From Bacteroidota bacterium (lineage in GTDB: Bacteria > Bacteroidota > Bacteroidia > Bacteroidales > FEN-979), in contig JAPLDH010000046.1 in NCBI GenBank assembly GCA_026391355.1, positions 1 through 64,000 of the forward strand: a stretch of 64,000 nucleotides of DNA. The letters run 5' to 3'. Below, one piece after another: positions 32,766 to 42,668 of the stretch. The notes beneath the pieces are model-generated. The model had not been told where the DNA came from, searched no databases, and saw only the letters and a list, made by a program, of their open reading frames with translations. Each line of letters starts with the position of its first letter. Position 1 is the first letter of the stretch. A program made the position numbers and the translations under genes.

Positions 32766-34409
32766 TCAAAAAGCCCGGATAGCACGAACATGGAATAAAG
32801 AGGACTTATCGTAACTCAACGACCAGCCGTATAAAAACTCTATGCAATATGCGGTATTAGCATTGTGCTCCGTAGAGCTCCAATAGTAAACATCTTCAAA
32901 ATTACCAACCACGTCTTTTTGTGAGTACAATAAATCTAACTCCTTTTTTGAGGGTAAATACCAGCCGCCATAAATTACGCCATCAATTGATTCATAAGTT
33001 TCGTTGCAAGCTGCGGCTGCAAATTCAGACCCGTCAACTGATCCCTGATTGGCAATGATTATGGATGTGTTTAGTAAACCGCTTCCAACACCATTTCCCA
33101 TGGCGCGTGTAATTGTGTAAGAACCACCATACCATCTTAAAGGTGTAGCCCCCATAAACCCATAGTCATATTGGTCTGCAATCAAACCGTGTCGTCCGCC
33201 ATCATAAACAAAAAACACAATACCGCCGCCATAACTTTCGCCAATGGAATGAAGCCCTGCCGGCGTTTGCCAACTGGCACGCCCGGTTGCATTAGAAGTA
33301 AGTATTTTTCCTACCCCTTCTGCGCCATCGGTAATTTTAATAGCGCCAATGATGTCTAATTTAGCTGTTGGCGAAGTAGTTCCAATTCCGACCTCTCCTG
33401 CGCCGGTAATCGAAAGTATATCGCCATACGTGCTGTTATAAAAATTAAGTCGTTCGGCGGGTGAAGATGCATTTGTTAAACCCGCAATCGACCAAAAGGA
33501 ACTGCCTGTGTTGTTCATAAATGATAATCGGGCATAATCATTATCTGCTTCATATAAACGTAACGTAGGGACTGTCGTAGAACTGTTTGTTACAACATCT
33601 AACCTTGCTACAGGTGTAGTGGTTCCAATGCCGACATCTCCGTTAAGAATAGCATTTCCGTTAATAATTGTTTTACCCAACCCCCCGGAAGGGGTAAGCG
33701 TAATATCTTGATTAGAACCACCGGCCGAAAAATTCAACAATCCTGTACCATAGATTGAACCATTGATTGTTCCGGTTCCACCATTGGTGACTGCAAGGGG
33801 CAAACTCAATAAACTTTGTTTGCTGTTGAAGGTACTCCAATCAACCGAGGAAAGAAATCCATTTGTGGTTGAGTTGGCCTGAGGGATCGAAATGTTCGGA
33901 TTAGCCCCACCCGTACTCAGGATAGGCGATGATGCTGTAACACCGGAAACACCTGTTACCACCGGGATGCCGTTTTTACGTAAGGTTCCAGTATAGTTGA
34001 TATCACCGGCAGCGTCAATTACGTATGTTGGATTTGTAACGCCAAATCCCACATTCCCACTGGGAAAATAGATATTTGAACCGTTTGAAAACCATTGACT
34101 GCTGATCATTACCCAATTTGGCGCTGCAGGGGTTCCTTTATTGGAATAATAGTGGTAGTTATCGGTGCAAAAGATAAGTAAACCGGTGGCAGGATTGCTT
34201 ATTGAATTGCAATCAGACATTTTCATACGGGGGACAAGCATTCCTTTAGAGCTAGATTTCACATCAAGCATGGCTGAATTGTCGGGAAAACTGCCATCGG
34301 TATTAATGGCAACTTGTGCTGTAAGCTGAACTGTATTGAACATCAGCATTGCAATAAAAATGAATATTGATAATTTCACTTTCAGGTTAAACGGATGTAA
34401 TTTTTTCAT
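32766..34409 (-). CDS. Secreted tail-fibre-like protein with C-terminal DUF1566 domain
   Basis: 547 residues: signal peptide, SAMLDVKSSSKGMLVPRM motif typical of Bacteroidota fibre-like proteins, repeated GIGTTTPVARLDV / GIGTTSPTAKLDI units, then a DUF1566/Lcl C-type-lectin domain (GGWYLPSKKELDLLYSQ, YYWSSTEHNANTAY, ending VRAIRAF). The C-terminal 35 residues align without gaps to those of the broken gene at 61384, with an invariant scaffold and changed residues between. This pattern is seen in targets of diversity-generating retroelements. Confidence 0.75.
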   Translation of the reverse strand: MKKLHPFNLKVKLSIFIFIAMLMFNTVQLTAQVAINTDGSFPDNSAMLDVKSSSKGMLVPRMKMSDCNSISNPATGLLIFCTDNYHYYSNKGTPAAPNWVMISSQWFSNGSNIYFPSGNVGFGVTNPTYVIDAAGDINYTGTLRKNGIPVVTGVSGVTASSPILSTGGANPNISIPQANSTTNGFLSSVDWSTFNSKQSLLSLPLAVTNGGTGTINGSIYGTGLLNFSAGGSNQDITLTPSGGLGKTIINGNAILNGDVGIGTTTPVARLDVVTNSSTTVPTLRLYEADNDYARLSFMNNTGSSFWSIAGLTNASSPAERLNFYNSTYGDILSITGAGEVGIGTTSPTAKLDIIGAIKITDGAEGVGKILTSNATGRASWQTPAGLHSIGESYGGGIVFFVYDGGRHGLIADQYDYGFMGATPLRWYGGSYTITRAMGNGVGSGLLNTSIIIANQGSVDGSEFAAAACNETYESIDGVIYGGWYLPSKKELDLLYSQKDVVGNFEDVYYWSSTEHNANTAYCIEFLYGWSLSYDKSSLFHVRAIRAF

Positions 34410-34498
34410 TGGATGTTGGTTTGGGTTTCAGACCAACAAATGTAAAACCTTGTGAAAGCCGGGTCAATAAGATGAAAGTATGAATTTTTGCAGAGGGA

Positions 34499-35137
34499 TC
34501 AGTCTATCAGTCGTTCATGGAGCGCCTTGATGACGACTTCTGATTTTGAATTCACCTGTAGCTTCCTGTAAATGCTGTAAATATGGCTGCGAACGGTTCC
34601 TTCGGAGATAAAGCAGGCCTCGGCTGTCATCTTATAGCTTTTCCCCTTTACAAGGCATTTCACAATATCAATTTCCCTGGGAGATAACTTGTATTCGTTA
34701 TTTTTTGGGGTATAATTCTTTGAAAAAAAATCAAGCACCATTCTTGCAATCTCGCCTGTCATCGGCGAACCACCGTTATTCAGTTCGTTTATTGCCTCAA
34801 TGATCTTAATGGCATTGAGCTTTTTTAACAGATAACCATTCGCCCCGGCACAAAGTGCGTCAAACACCTTGTTCCTGTCCTCAAAAACGGTGAAGATCAA
34901 TATATTGATCTCCGGAAACTTTGATTTGACAAGGTAAGTAGCTTCAATCCCCGAAATACCGGGCATATCGATATCCATGACGATTACATCAGGTTTGACC
35001 TCCGTGCAGTTCTCCATGATATCTGAACAATCGGGAAAGGCTCCGCAAAATTCCAGCGAATCATCTCCCATGATCAGGTGCGACAGGCTTTTCCTTAGAT
35101 GTTCGTTATCTTCATAAATGGCGACCTTGACGCTCAT
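34499..35137 (-). CDS. NarL/FixJ-type response regulator
   Basis: 212 residues: receiver (VAIYEDNEHLRKSL, phospho-Asp in DVIVMDIDMPGISG, LIFTVFEDRNKVFDAL, Lys in GYLLKKLN) and LuxR-type helix-turn-helix (LSPREIDIVKCLVKGKSYKMTAEACFISEGTVRSHIYSIYRKL). Located 102 bp after the large sensor kinase on the same strand; likely its partner. Confidence 0.93.
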   Translation of the reverse strand: MSVKVAIYEDNEHLRKSLSHLIMGDDSLEFCGAFPDCSDIMENCTEVKPDVIVMDIDMPGISGIEATYLVKSKFPEINILIFTVFEDRNKVFDALCAGANGYLLKKLNAIKIIEAINELNNGGSPMTGEIARMVLDFFSKNYTPKNNEYKLSPREIDIVKCLVKGKSYKMTAEACFISEGTVRSHIYSIYRKLQVNSKSEVVIKALHERLID

Positions 35138-35239
35138 TTTGGTTTCTTATTACAGAAATGCAATATTACTCAACAATCTTTCCGGAAACAATAATACGTA
35201 AGTATGAATTATTTTATCAACCGGAACGTTCATTTTGAT

Positions 35240-38200
35240 TTACCGTTTATTTGTCAATTTCACCTCTAAATTGATTTGAGTTCCTTTACCCGGTTTGGAA
35301 TCAATCTTCAACATTCCATGTATCTTATCAGATCTTTGCTTCATATTTTTCAACCCGTTCCTGGAAGTCAGCACAGTCGGGTCAAAACCAACCCCGTCAT
35401 CAATGATATCCATGATCAAGCAACCGTTTTCCTGACGGAAAATGATTTCTGCTTTCAGGCAGTCGGCATACTTTAATATATTATTGATCGCCTCTTTGGC
35501 AATAAGAAAGATGTTCCGCCTGGTTTCCATGGTAATACGAGTGTTCACCATCTTATCCGGGTAATCTATGGTGAAGATGATGTTCTTTAATTCAAAAAGC
35601 GGCGCGGCAAATTCACTGATCCGTAACCCAAGATTTTCGAATTTATCATTCAACGGGTTGACCAGCCAGATAATATCATCGATCCGCTCCAGCATGTTCT
35701 GGGCATTGATCCCAATCTCATCTACGATAACGGCTGATTCAGGGTCCTTCACTTTTTTATTCAGGATAATGCTCAGGATAGAGATACTGCTCAGCGTGGA
35801 ACTCACATCATCATGAAGATCGGCTGCAATGCGGGTTCTTACACGGACTAATTTTTTCAATTGCCTTACTTTATAGGAATAAATGCCAAAAACAACACCG
35901 CTTACGAGCAATATTGAGCATATTATAAACCACCCTGTTTGCCAAAAGAAAGGTTTGATGGTAAATGAAAAATGTTGTTCAAAATCCTTCCTTGAACCTC
36001 CGGGAGATACCATGACCCGGAATGTATAATGCCCCGGAGGCAAGTTGGTATATCGTGCTTCACGGAAGGTTTCAGCATGAACCCAGTCTTTGTCATATCC
36101 TTCAAGCTTATATTGATAACGGATCTGTTCAACATTTCTGAAACAAATCGCGGTGTAACGGAAAACCAGGTTGTTTTGATCGGCTTTCAGAGTGGTTTTA
36201 CTTCTCCTGTCGGGAAGGTTCTGTAAAATGTTCATTTTACCGTTGACCTCCACCGATTCTATCAGAAGGTTGATTGAAACAGTATCCGAAACTCCAAGTT
36301 CATCAATATTGACCATGTCAAAGCCCCCCTCTGAATCCATAAAAATATTTCCCGATTCATCAACATATACTTTTGAAGCCCCTTCCGGATTACTATGGAG
36401 TCCGTTGCGTTCGTCATAGAACTGGAAATTTTCTGTGTAGGGGTTCAGATGCAACAACCCCTTGTTGACAATCCAGAATGTTCCTCCGGGATCCTGTGAA
36501 ATCCAGTCAATACCGGGAACATTTAATCCATTCCCCGTTGTGAAAATTTTGTAAGAGAAATGCCCTTTTTTTTGTTCTTCAACGCGTACCAGCCCTTCTT
36601 CATCAAATCCGAGCCACATTCTTCCCATCGAATCCGGTTCAATAGTATTAACCCACCTCTTTTTTATCCCGTAATGGCGAATTGAATCCATCATGAAGTT
36701 CAGGAAATGATGTTGTTCCGGATCAAAAATGCTTACACCTTTTGAGTTTCCAAACCAAATCTGGTTGAACCTGTCAATCGCGATAGCTCCAAAATGAGTT
36801 CCGTCAGAAAGACTGAAAGGATCCATGGGATCATTCTTATAATAGGTGGCCTCTTTCCGGGCAGCATCCAGCCGGATGACCCCATCAAAACGGCTCCCGA
36901 TCCAAAGATTCCCTTCCGCGTCTTCTTTTACGGCATAAACAACAGGATCCTTGATCTTTAATACGCTGCCGTCTTTTGTCACGAAAGGTCTCAGGCAGTT
37001 TTTCTCCTTGTCAAGGTATAACAGGTTTCTTCTTGTACTGACCCAAAGAACACCTTTTGAATCCTGGTAAAGATTGGTTATGCTCAATGGTTTGTTGGCC
37101 TGGTGATAATTTTCTTTTATGATATTCCACTTATGCAGCATTTTATCCCAGCAGAACAGACCATCGCTTCCATACCCTGCAACATAAAGCTTGTTATTCC
37201 TCCGGTCGTGAAAATAATCACTGATCCATTCATGTTTATAGGGCAACAGGATTCTCCTGAAAGTGTAGAATTGTCGGTTTTCAATGTTGATCCCTTCCCG
37301 GCTTCCTATCCACAGATCCTTGCCCTGATTGAACCAGGAAATACAGGAAATGCTTTTATCAGAAATCGTATTAAGAACACTCGTATTTTTACCATAAAAG
37401 CGGAAGGATTTAGTATTCATATTGAATACACCAAGGCCATAGTCGGCAGTTGCAAGCAGTACTTCTTCCCTGTTCATGGATGTAATCGAGAAAATAGTAA
37501 CCGGAAGATTTTGAAAGGGATAATCCTTCCAGGTCTCTTTTTTCAGATCCATGCGCAACAACCCCATGCCCCACCCACATGTCCATAAACCGCCTTTACC
37601 ATCAAAATAGATATCTGTAAGGCAAGTTACTTTGTTTACCAGGTGTTTGTAATCCCTGGTGACGGTTCCTGTTTTCTTGTCGAACAGGATAAGCCCCCCG
37701 GCCGTAGCCATCAGGAACTTTTCATGATCACGCGGATCTTCCTTAATACACCCGATATTCCTGAAATTAAATTCACGATCAAGTGGATTTTCACTTCTTT
37801 GAAGTTGAATCAAATCAAATTTAGCATGTGAAAGTGTTGTCCTGACCAGGTTGTTATCTGTTCCGATCCACACTGTCTGGTCTTTGTCTTCAAAAAAACA
37901 ACGAACACTTCTCCCGGAAAAACAGGTCAATCCCGGAGTATCCCTGGAATAACTTCGGAACCTTCCGGTTTTGGGATCATAGACTGATATTCCGTCCGCC
38001 GTACCGATCCAGATCGTCGAATCACTCATTTCCTTCAAGGTATAGATCATGTTATCGACCAGCGACGATCTGTCGCCGGGAACGGAACGGAATATCTTTA
38101 TGTCATGCCCGTCAAACCTGGCAAGCCCGTCTGCCGTACCGATCCAGATATAACCTTGAAAATCCTGAATGAAATAATTTACTATCCTTGAAGGTAACCC

Positions 38201-38332
38201 GTTTTCCCTGGTGATATGGGTGAAATACATCTCCTTCTGGGGATGTTCACCGGGGAATAAACCAACCTTCTGAGAAAAGGCCCCAAAATAACCAAATAAC
38301 AGGAACAAAAAAATATGAATCCGGCTTGTCAT
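35240..38332 (-). CDS. Beta-propeller sensor histidine kinase (Reg_prop/Y_Y_Y/HisKA_3)
   Basis: 1030 residues from the ATG at 38332 (MTSRIHIFLFLLFGYF, a signal peptide); it begins 10 bp after the gene upstream. A long periplasmic region of two-component-propeller repeats (GYIWIGTADGLARFDG, STIWIGTADGISVYDP, LWIGSREGINI, GVLWVSTRRNLLY, NLWIGSRFDGVIRLD), a Y_Y_Y domain (YQYKLEGYDKDWVH), one membrane helix (WFIICSILLVSGVVFGIY) and a HisKA_3 kinase with RIAADLHDDVSSTLSSIS and HATPase (EAINNILKYADCLKAEI, IIDDGVGFDP). Such kinases usually sense oligosaccharides. Here it follows the hydrogenase-like operon. Confidence 0.92.
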   Translation of the reverse strand: MTSRIHIFLFLLFGYFGAFSQKVGLFPGEHPQKEMYFTHITRENGLPSRIVNYFIQDFQGYIWIGTADGLARFDGHDIKIFRSVPGDRSSLVDNMIYTLKEMSDSTIWIGTADGISVYDPKTGRFRSYSRDTPGLTCFSGRSVRCFFEDKDQTVWIGTDNNLVRTTLSHAKFDLIQLQRSENPLDREFNFRNIGCIKEDPRDHEKFLMATAGGLILFDKKTGTVTRDYKHLVNKVTCLTDIYFDGKGGLWTCGWGMGLLRMDLKKETWKDYPFQNLPVTIFSITSMNREEVLLATADYGLGVFNMNTKSFRFYGKNTSVLNTISDKSISCISWFNQGKDLWIGSREGINIENRQFYTFRRILLPYKHEWISDYFHDRRNNKLYVAGYGSDGLFCWDKMLHKWNIIKENYHQANKPLSITNLYQDSKGVLWVSTRRNLLYLDKEKNCLRPFVTKDGSVLKIKDPVVYAVKEDAEGNLWIGSRFDGVIRLDAARKEATYYKNDPMDPFSLSDGTHFGAIAIDRFNQIWFGNSKGVSIFDPEQHHFLNFMMDSIRHYGIKKRWVNTIEPDSMGRMWLGFDEEGLVRVEEQKKGHFSYKIFTTGNGLNVPGIDWISQDPGGTFWIVNKGLLHLNPYTENFQFYDERNGLHSNPEGASKVYVDESGNIFMDSEGGFDMVNIDELGVSDTVSINLLIESVEVNGKMNILQNLPDRRSKTTLKADQNNLVFRYTAICFRNVEQIRYQYKLEGYDKDWVHAETFREARYTNLPPGHYTFRVMVSPGGSRKDFEQHFSFTIKPFFWQTGWFIICSILLVSGVVFGIYSYKVRQLKKLVRVRTRIAADLHDDVSSTLSSISILSIILNKKVKDPESAVIVDEIGINAQNMLERIDDIIWLVNPLNDKFENLGLRISEFAAPLFELKNIIFTIDYPDKMVNTRITMETRRNIFLIAKEAINNILKYADCLKAEIIFRQENGCLIMDIIDDGVGFDPTVLTSRNGLKNMKQRSDKIHGMLKIDSKPGKGTQINLEVKLTNKR

Positions 38333-38342
38333 TCGCGAATTG

Positions 38343-39095
38343 TTATTTGTGCCCAATAAGGTCCAGCACTCCGTTGATAAACGTAAGGGGATGCGGCGGA
38401 TTACCCGGCACATATAGGTCAATTTGATATTTACCAAGGAATTCCCGGTTTAAGGCAGGACTTCCGGTAAAAATACCGCCACTGATTGCATCTGTCCCGG
38501 CAAGGATGATGATTTTAGGTGAAGGAACTGAATCAAAAGTGATCTGCAATGCCTTTGACATGTTTTGTGAAATGGGACCTGTAATTACGATTCCATCAGC
38601 ATGTCGCGGGGAAGCCACAAATTCAATCCCATAACGTCCCATATCGAAGTTGACATTTCCTGCAGCATTCAGTTCCATCTCGGCAGAATTGTCGCCTCCT
38701 GCCGATACCTGGCGCAATTTGAGGGCATGCCTGAAAAAGGAAAGGATCTCATAACGGATAAAACCCGGATTGATACGCAACAGATTGTCATTTCCCTGTT
38801 TTATAAGGAGATCCTCCCGGTTATTTGAAGCAATCCTGTAATCGTCAGTGAACCTGATTTTTCCCGGTAAACAGAAGGAACACTCATTGCAGAAAACACA
38901 TTTGCCAATATCGATGGTGCAGGGAGAGATCGAAATTGCATCAACCGGGCAGATGGATGCTGCTATCCCGGCTTCTTCTTGTGAAATATCAGCGCTGATC
39001 ATGGGCCTTCCCCTGAACAATGGTGTCAGTTCAGCCTTCCGGAGATCCGGGACATACTGTTTACCATGACGATAGAATATCGATAGCTCTCTCAT
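38343..39095 (-). CDS. Ferredoxin-NuoB/HyfI-like small subunit lacking cluster-N2 cysteines
   Basis: 250 residues. N-terminal part with ferredoxin-like CPVDAISI and CVFCNECSFCLPG; the C-terminal part is a NuoB/HyfI-like domain (RYGIEFVASPRHADGIVITGPIS, FINGVLDLIG). In functional small subunits four Cys bind cluster N2 (CxxC, a GDC, and GCPP). Here the corresponding segments read GGDNSAEMELNA, LAGTDAISGG and VPGNPPHP, without Cys. It starts directly after the large subunit. Likely a structural remnant subunit of an Ehr-type (hydrogenase-related) complex. Confidence 0.78.
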   Translation of the reverse strand: MRELSIFYRHGKQYVPDLRKAELTPLFRGRPMISADISQEEAGIAASICPVDAISISPCTIDIGKCVFCNECSFCLPGKIRFTDDYRIASNNREDLLIKQGNDNLLRINPGFIRYEILSFFRHALKLRQVSAGGDNSAEMELNAAGNVNFDMGRYGIEFVASPRHADGIVITGPISQNMSKALQITFDSVPSPKIIILAGTDAISGGIFTGSPALNREFLGKYQIDLYVPGNPPHPLTFINGVLDLIGHK

Positions 39096-40607
39096 TTATA
39101 GGTCATTTCCACAATAGGAAAGATTAAAACTCTTGTTACACAAAGGGAAGTCAGATATCTCCTGTCCTCTCACCGCAAGGGCCAATGCCATCCAGTTGTG
39201 AAATGAAGGATCTTTCACCTTGTAATGAATTATCCTGCCTTCCTTGTCAGTGATGGCAGTATGACAGATCTCTCCTCTCCAGCCTTCTGTAAGTGATATT
39301 GCAAATGAACCCGGTTGAAGCTTTGGTTCATTGACCGGTGGAGAAACAGTAACATCCCCGTGTAACAGCTTTATGAGATCATGAATAACAGCAACGGATC
39401 TTTCTACTTCCTGTTTTCTTAGCATTGCCCTTGACCACACATCACCTTTTTGTAAAGTGACAGGATCAAATTCATTTTTGTTATACATACCGAAAGGATG
39501 CGACCACCTGATATCCCTTTTCAGGCCAGAACTTCGCGCAGCCATGCCGACAGCACCGATCCGGAGCGCCTGTTTCAGCGTGACTTTTCCGATTGTTTCA
39601 AATCTACCTAAAACGCTGGACATGGAGAAGATACGCTCAGTTATCTGAAGATATCGTTCCATTACCTCATCGAGGTTTCCTTTCATTTTTATCAGCGTTT
39701 CCTTCGTCAGTGGATAATGAGTTCCACCGGCACGGATCAATCCCTTCCCAAAACGATTACCGCACCAGAGCTGGGTTGTATTGATGATAATAGTCCTTAA
39801 GGCTTCATTCACAACCTGGCCGAACTGGTATCCGATATCGGTGCAAAGAGCAGCAGTATCCCCGATATGAACAGCTATCCGTTCAAATTCCAGGGCAATG
39901 ATACGTTCTGCCGATAATGAGTCAATGGAATCGAGTCCACCAAGGACTTCGATCAATCCTGTATGGCACAGGGAATGACCGATAGCAGTATCACCTGCAA
40001 TACTTTCTGACAGGATGGCTTTTTGTATAAGTAAAGGTTTTTCCACAAACAGCCTTTCAATTCCCCTATGCTGGTAACCCAGTTGTATCTCAAGGTGCAA
40101 TACCTTTTCCCCATTGCAGATAAACCGGAAATGACCGGGTTCGATGATCCCGGCATGAACAGGTCCGACCCCCACCTCATGTAACTCTTCACTGTCGATT
40201 GAGAAGAAAGGATAATTATCCATCACCATTCCGGTTGAAGCGCGATCAAATGCATATCTCACCGGTTTTAACCATGGATGACCTGTGAAAACAATTCCAA
40301 AATTTTCAGCGATCTCCCTTTCGAAAACATGAAACTGAAAATGAATAGGGGTAATTGATTTCAGTCTGATTTCTTTTGTTTTGGGTTGTTCATGTGAAAA
40401 CAAAATGATGGTATGCTTTTCATCACACCCGATACAACAGATAAACCTGTAATGATCATCAAAAGAAACTGCAAAGTAGTTCAGGCAGTGATTTGATTCA
40501 ACCTGCATAAGTTCATCCACCTGGCTAAAAAATTCCTCGTAATCCAGCACAGGTATGTTTGTCAGTCTTACAGATGAAGGGTTATTTCCTGTTTCTATGG
40601 ATTTCAT
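39096..40607 (-). CDS. NuoCD/HyfG-like large subunit without Ni-binding cysteines
   Basis: 503 residues from the ATG at 40607 (MKSIETGNN). NuoC-like N-terminal part (HVFEREIAENFGIVFTGHPWLKPVRY) and NuoD/HyfG-like part (VGVGPVHAGIIEPGHFRF, LGYQHRGIERLF). The first hydrogenase motif, normally RxCGxC, reads ESIAGDTAIGH; the second, normally DPCxxC, reads DPSFHNWMALALAVRG. Without these Cys no NiFe site can form. Such subunits occur in energy-converting hydrogenase-related (Ehr) complexes. 10 bp after the HyfF-like gene. Confidence 0.82.
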   Translation of the reverse strand: MKSIETGNNPSSVRLTNIPVLDYEEFFSQVDELMQVESNHCLNYFAVSFDDHYRFICCIGCDEKHTIILFSHEQPKTKEIRLKSITPIHFQFHVFEREIAENFGIVFTGHPWLKPVRYAFDRASTGMVMDNYPFFSIDSEELHEVGVGPVHAGIIEPGHFRFICNGEKVLHLEIQLGYQHRGIERLFVEKPLLIQKAILSESIAGDTAIGHSLCHTGLIEVLGGLDSIDSLSAERIIALEFERIAVHIGDTAALCTDIGYQFGQVVNEALRTIIINTTQLWCGNRFGKGLIRAGGTHYPLTKETLIKMKGNLDEVMERYLQITERIFSMSSVLGRFETIGKVTLKQALRIGAVGMAARSSGLKRDIRWSHPFGMYNKNEFDPVTLQKGDVWSRAMLRKQEVERSVAVIHDLIKLLHGDVTVSPPVNEPKLQPGSFAISLTEGWRGEICHTAITDKEGRIIHYKVKDPSFHNWMALALAVRGQEISDFPLCNKSFNLSYCGNDL

Positions 40608-40617
40608 GATCTTCCAG

Positions 40618-42057
40618 TTATTTGGGTAAGGTTGAAACAATACCTTCAAGCAATTGTCTGAAAGCAATGGGTTGAACAAAGCAGAGGAAAATTACAATGC
40701 CGAACAGGATAAACTGGGTAACTGTTTGCCAGGGATTGACCCGTTCATGCAGCTCACTTTTTATACCCCTTGGTTGTGAATAAACAATATGCAGGACCCG
40801 CGTCAGTAAGGCATACATCACAAAGCACAGCAAAACAGCAGTTAACACAAGGTAAATATAATATTTCTGTAATACCATGGATTTCAGCACAAGCAGTTCT
40901 GAAATGAACATGCCGGAGGGAGGAATGGCGGTAATACATAATAATCCCAACAGTAACGCTGTCGCACCTGCAGGATAAAGGTTCATATAATTTCCCGATT
41001 CATCCAACTGGTAGGTTCCCATAACCTTGTATGATTGACCTATCTGGTAGAACAGGCCAGCTTTGGTGAAAGAATGAAGGACAATGTGCAGGATCGCTGC
41101 ATAATATCCGATCCCTCCTATTCCAAGCGCTATGGCCACGATACCCATATTCTCCATGCTCGAATAGGCCAGCATTCTTTTGTTGTGTTTGGCTTTGAGC
41201 ATATACCCGGAAGAAACCAGCAAGGATAAAAAACCGGATAACAGGAGGACATGGTTCATAAAGGGCAGAATCGAAGTGGATGAAAATAAGCTGTAGACCC
41301 TGAATATGGCCAGGAACCCGACATTCATAAGGGTGGTGGAAATGAACGCACTGATGGGCGGTGGGGCAACTGTATGAGCATCCACGGTGACCGTATGCAT
41401 CGGGAACAATCCCATTTTTGTACTGTAACCGACCAACACGAAAACAAATGCGATTTTCAGGTAGAGTGGGTTGGCCAGTCTTGCAATACCGGTTACTGAA
41501 GAAAAGGAAAGAGAAAGAAGATCGGCATTCTGAACCGTAAAACCCAGGAAAAGGATACCGATATAGGCAAGTGCAATACCAATTGAGCAAACAAAAACAT
41601 ATTTCCAGGTAGCTTCGAGGGCAATTGCTGTCCGGTCATGGTATATCAGTGCAGCGACGGCCAGGGTAGTGGCTTCAACAAAGATCCATACCACCGTCAT
41701 CCCGTTGGCAAGATAGGCCCCCGACATCGCTGTTACAAGCGCAATCAATGCTGTATGATAAATCGCAAAGGATTTAGGAGTGTTCTTCCTGACATATATA
41801 AATCCATGATAGACCGTGGTGATCGTCAGCATAGAAAGGATCGTAAGGAACAATACCCCGATTTTATCGAATGTGAAATATCCCAAAACGGTTTCACCCG
41901 GGTGAAACCAGGTATACGTTGTGAAACCTGCATGAGCTGCAACAAACAGAACCGTGATGATCCGGGCAAAGCGCTTATTATGGCATAGAGCTATACTTAA
42001 TGCTGCCAGAAATGACAGAATAAAAAATGAGAGCAATATTATATTGGCATCAATCAT
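40618..42057 (-). CDS. HyfF/NuoN-like proton-channel antiporter subunit
   Basis: 479 residues, about 14 helices, with the antiporter-type motifs VDAHTVAPPPISAFISTTLMNVGF and KRMLAYSSMENMGIVAIALGIGG (the broken-helix Lys/His residues). Translocates protons or sodium in complex-I-like machines. Overlaps the HyfE-like gene by 8 bp. Confidence 0.88.
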   Translation of the reverse strand: MIDANIILLSFFILSFLAALSIALCHNKRFARIITVLFVAAHAGFTTYTWFHPGETVLGYFTFDKIGVLFLTILSMLTITTVYHGFIYVRKNTPKSFAIYHTALIALVTAMSGAYLANGMTVVWIFVEATTLAVAALIYHDRTAIALEATWKYVFVCSIGIALAYIGILFLGFTVQNADLLSLSFSSVTGIARLANPLYLKIAFVFVLVGYSTKMGLFPMHTVTVDAHTVAPPPISAFISTTLMNVGFLAIFRVYSLFSSTSILPFMNHVLLLSGFLSLLVSSGYMLKAKHNKRMLAYSSMENMGIVAIALGIGGIGYYAAILHIVLHSFTKAGLFYQIGQSYKVMGTYQLDESGNYMNLYPAGATALLLGLLCITAIPPSGMFISELLVLKSMVLQKYYIYLVLTAVLLCFVMYALLTRVLHIVYSQPRGIKSELHERVNPWQTVTQFILFGIVIFLCFVQPIAFRQLLEGIVSTLPK

Positions 42058-42667
42058 CTTTCAGCATGGTAAGTTCATGGGCATATTGTTTCAACCTCAT
42101 CACAAAGATCCCAAGGATCAGCACACTAACGAAGATATCAAGCAGGATACCTATGTTGATGAGCATTGGAATCTGGCTTCCAATGGCCATCGATAGAAGA
42201 AGCACGGAGTTTTCAATGACCAGGAATCCCATCAGGTGTGAAAAGACCTTTTTGTGGGAGATGATCAGGAAAAGCCCGGTGTACAACGCGAACAAAGAAA
42301 CAATAAAATAGATCATATTCACCGGGGTGGTATTCATTGAGAAAGAGACCACAATACTCAGCAATAATCCAAACGTAACAAACAACAGCGAATAAAATGA
42401 CGGCAGGGCTTTTTCAAAAACCCTTTCCACTCCGGTCTTCCGGATGATCCTTAACAACAGGTAAGGTACTACAATTACCTTGAAAACAAGTGTTTCAGAT
42501 GCAACAAAAAGCAGAGTTGACAATGTGATCGTTTTAAGTTCAAGGAAAGCCAGCGCAAATAGAAGAACACCCTGGATAATGATCAGGTTGACAAATATCC
42601 TGAACCTTTCAGTAATGCTGAAGTAGATCAGGGTGACAGCAAACATTATAACCAGGGGTATGCTCAT
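42050..42667 (-). CDS. HyfE-like membrane subunit
   Basis: 205 residues with about six hydrophobic helices (FVNLIIIQGVLLFALAF, LVIENSVLLLSMAIG with the Glu typical of NuoK-like subunits, LGIFVMRLKQYAHEL at the end). Size, order and ending match HyfE. 1 bp after the HyfC-like gene. Confidence 0.85.
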   Translation of the reverse strand: MSIPLVIMFAVTLIYFSITERFRIFVNLIIIQGVLLFALAFLELKTITLSTLLFVASETLVFKVIVVPYLLLRIIRKTGVERVFEKALPSFYSLLFVTFGLLLSIVVSFSMNTTPVNMIYFIVSLFALYTGLFLIISHKKVFSHLMGFLVIENSVLLLSMAIGSQIPMLINIGILLDIFVSVLILGIFVMRLKQYAHELTMLKDD

Positions 42668-42668
42668 G

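Noticed and set aside
39096-40607. Active group 4 NiFe hydrogenase
   Set aside because: Both CxxC motifs for Ni are absent.
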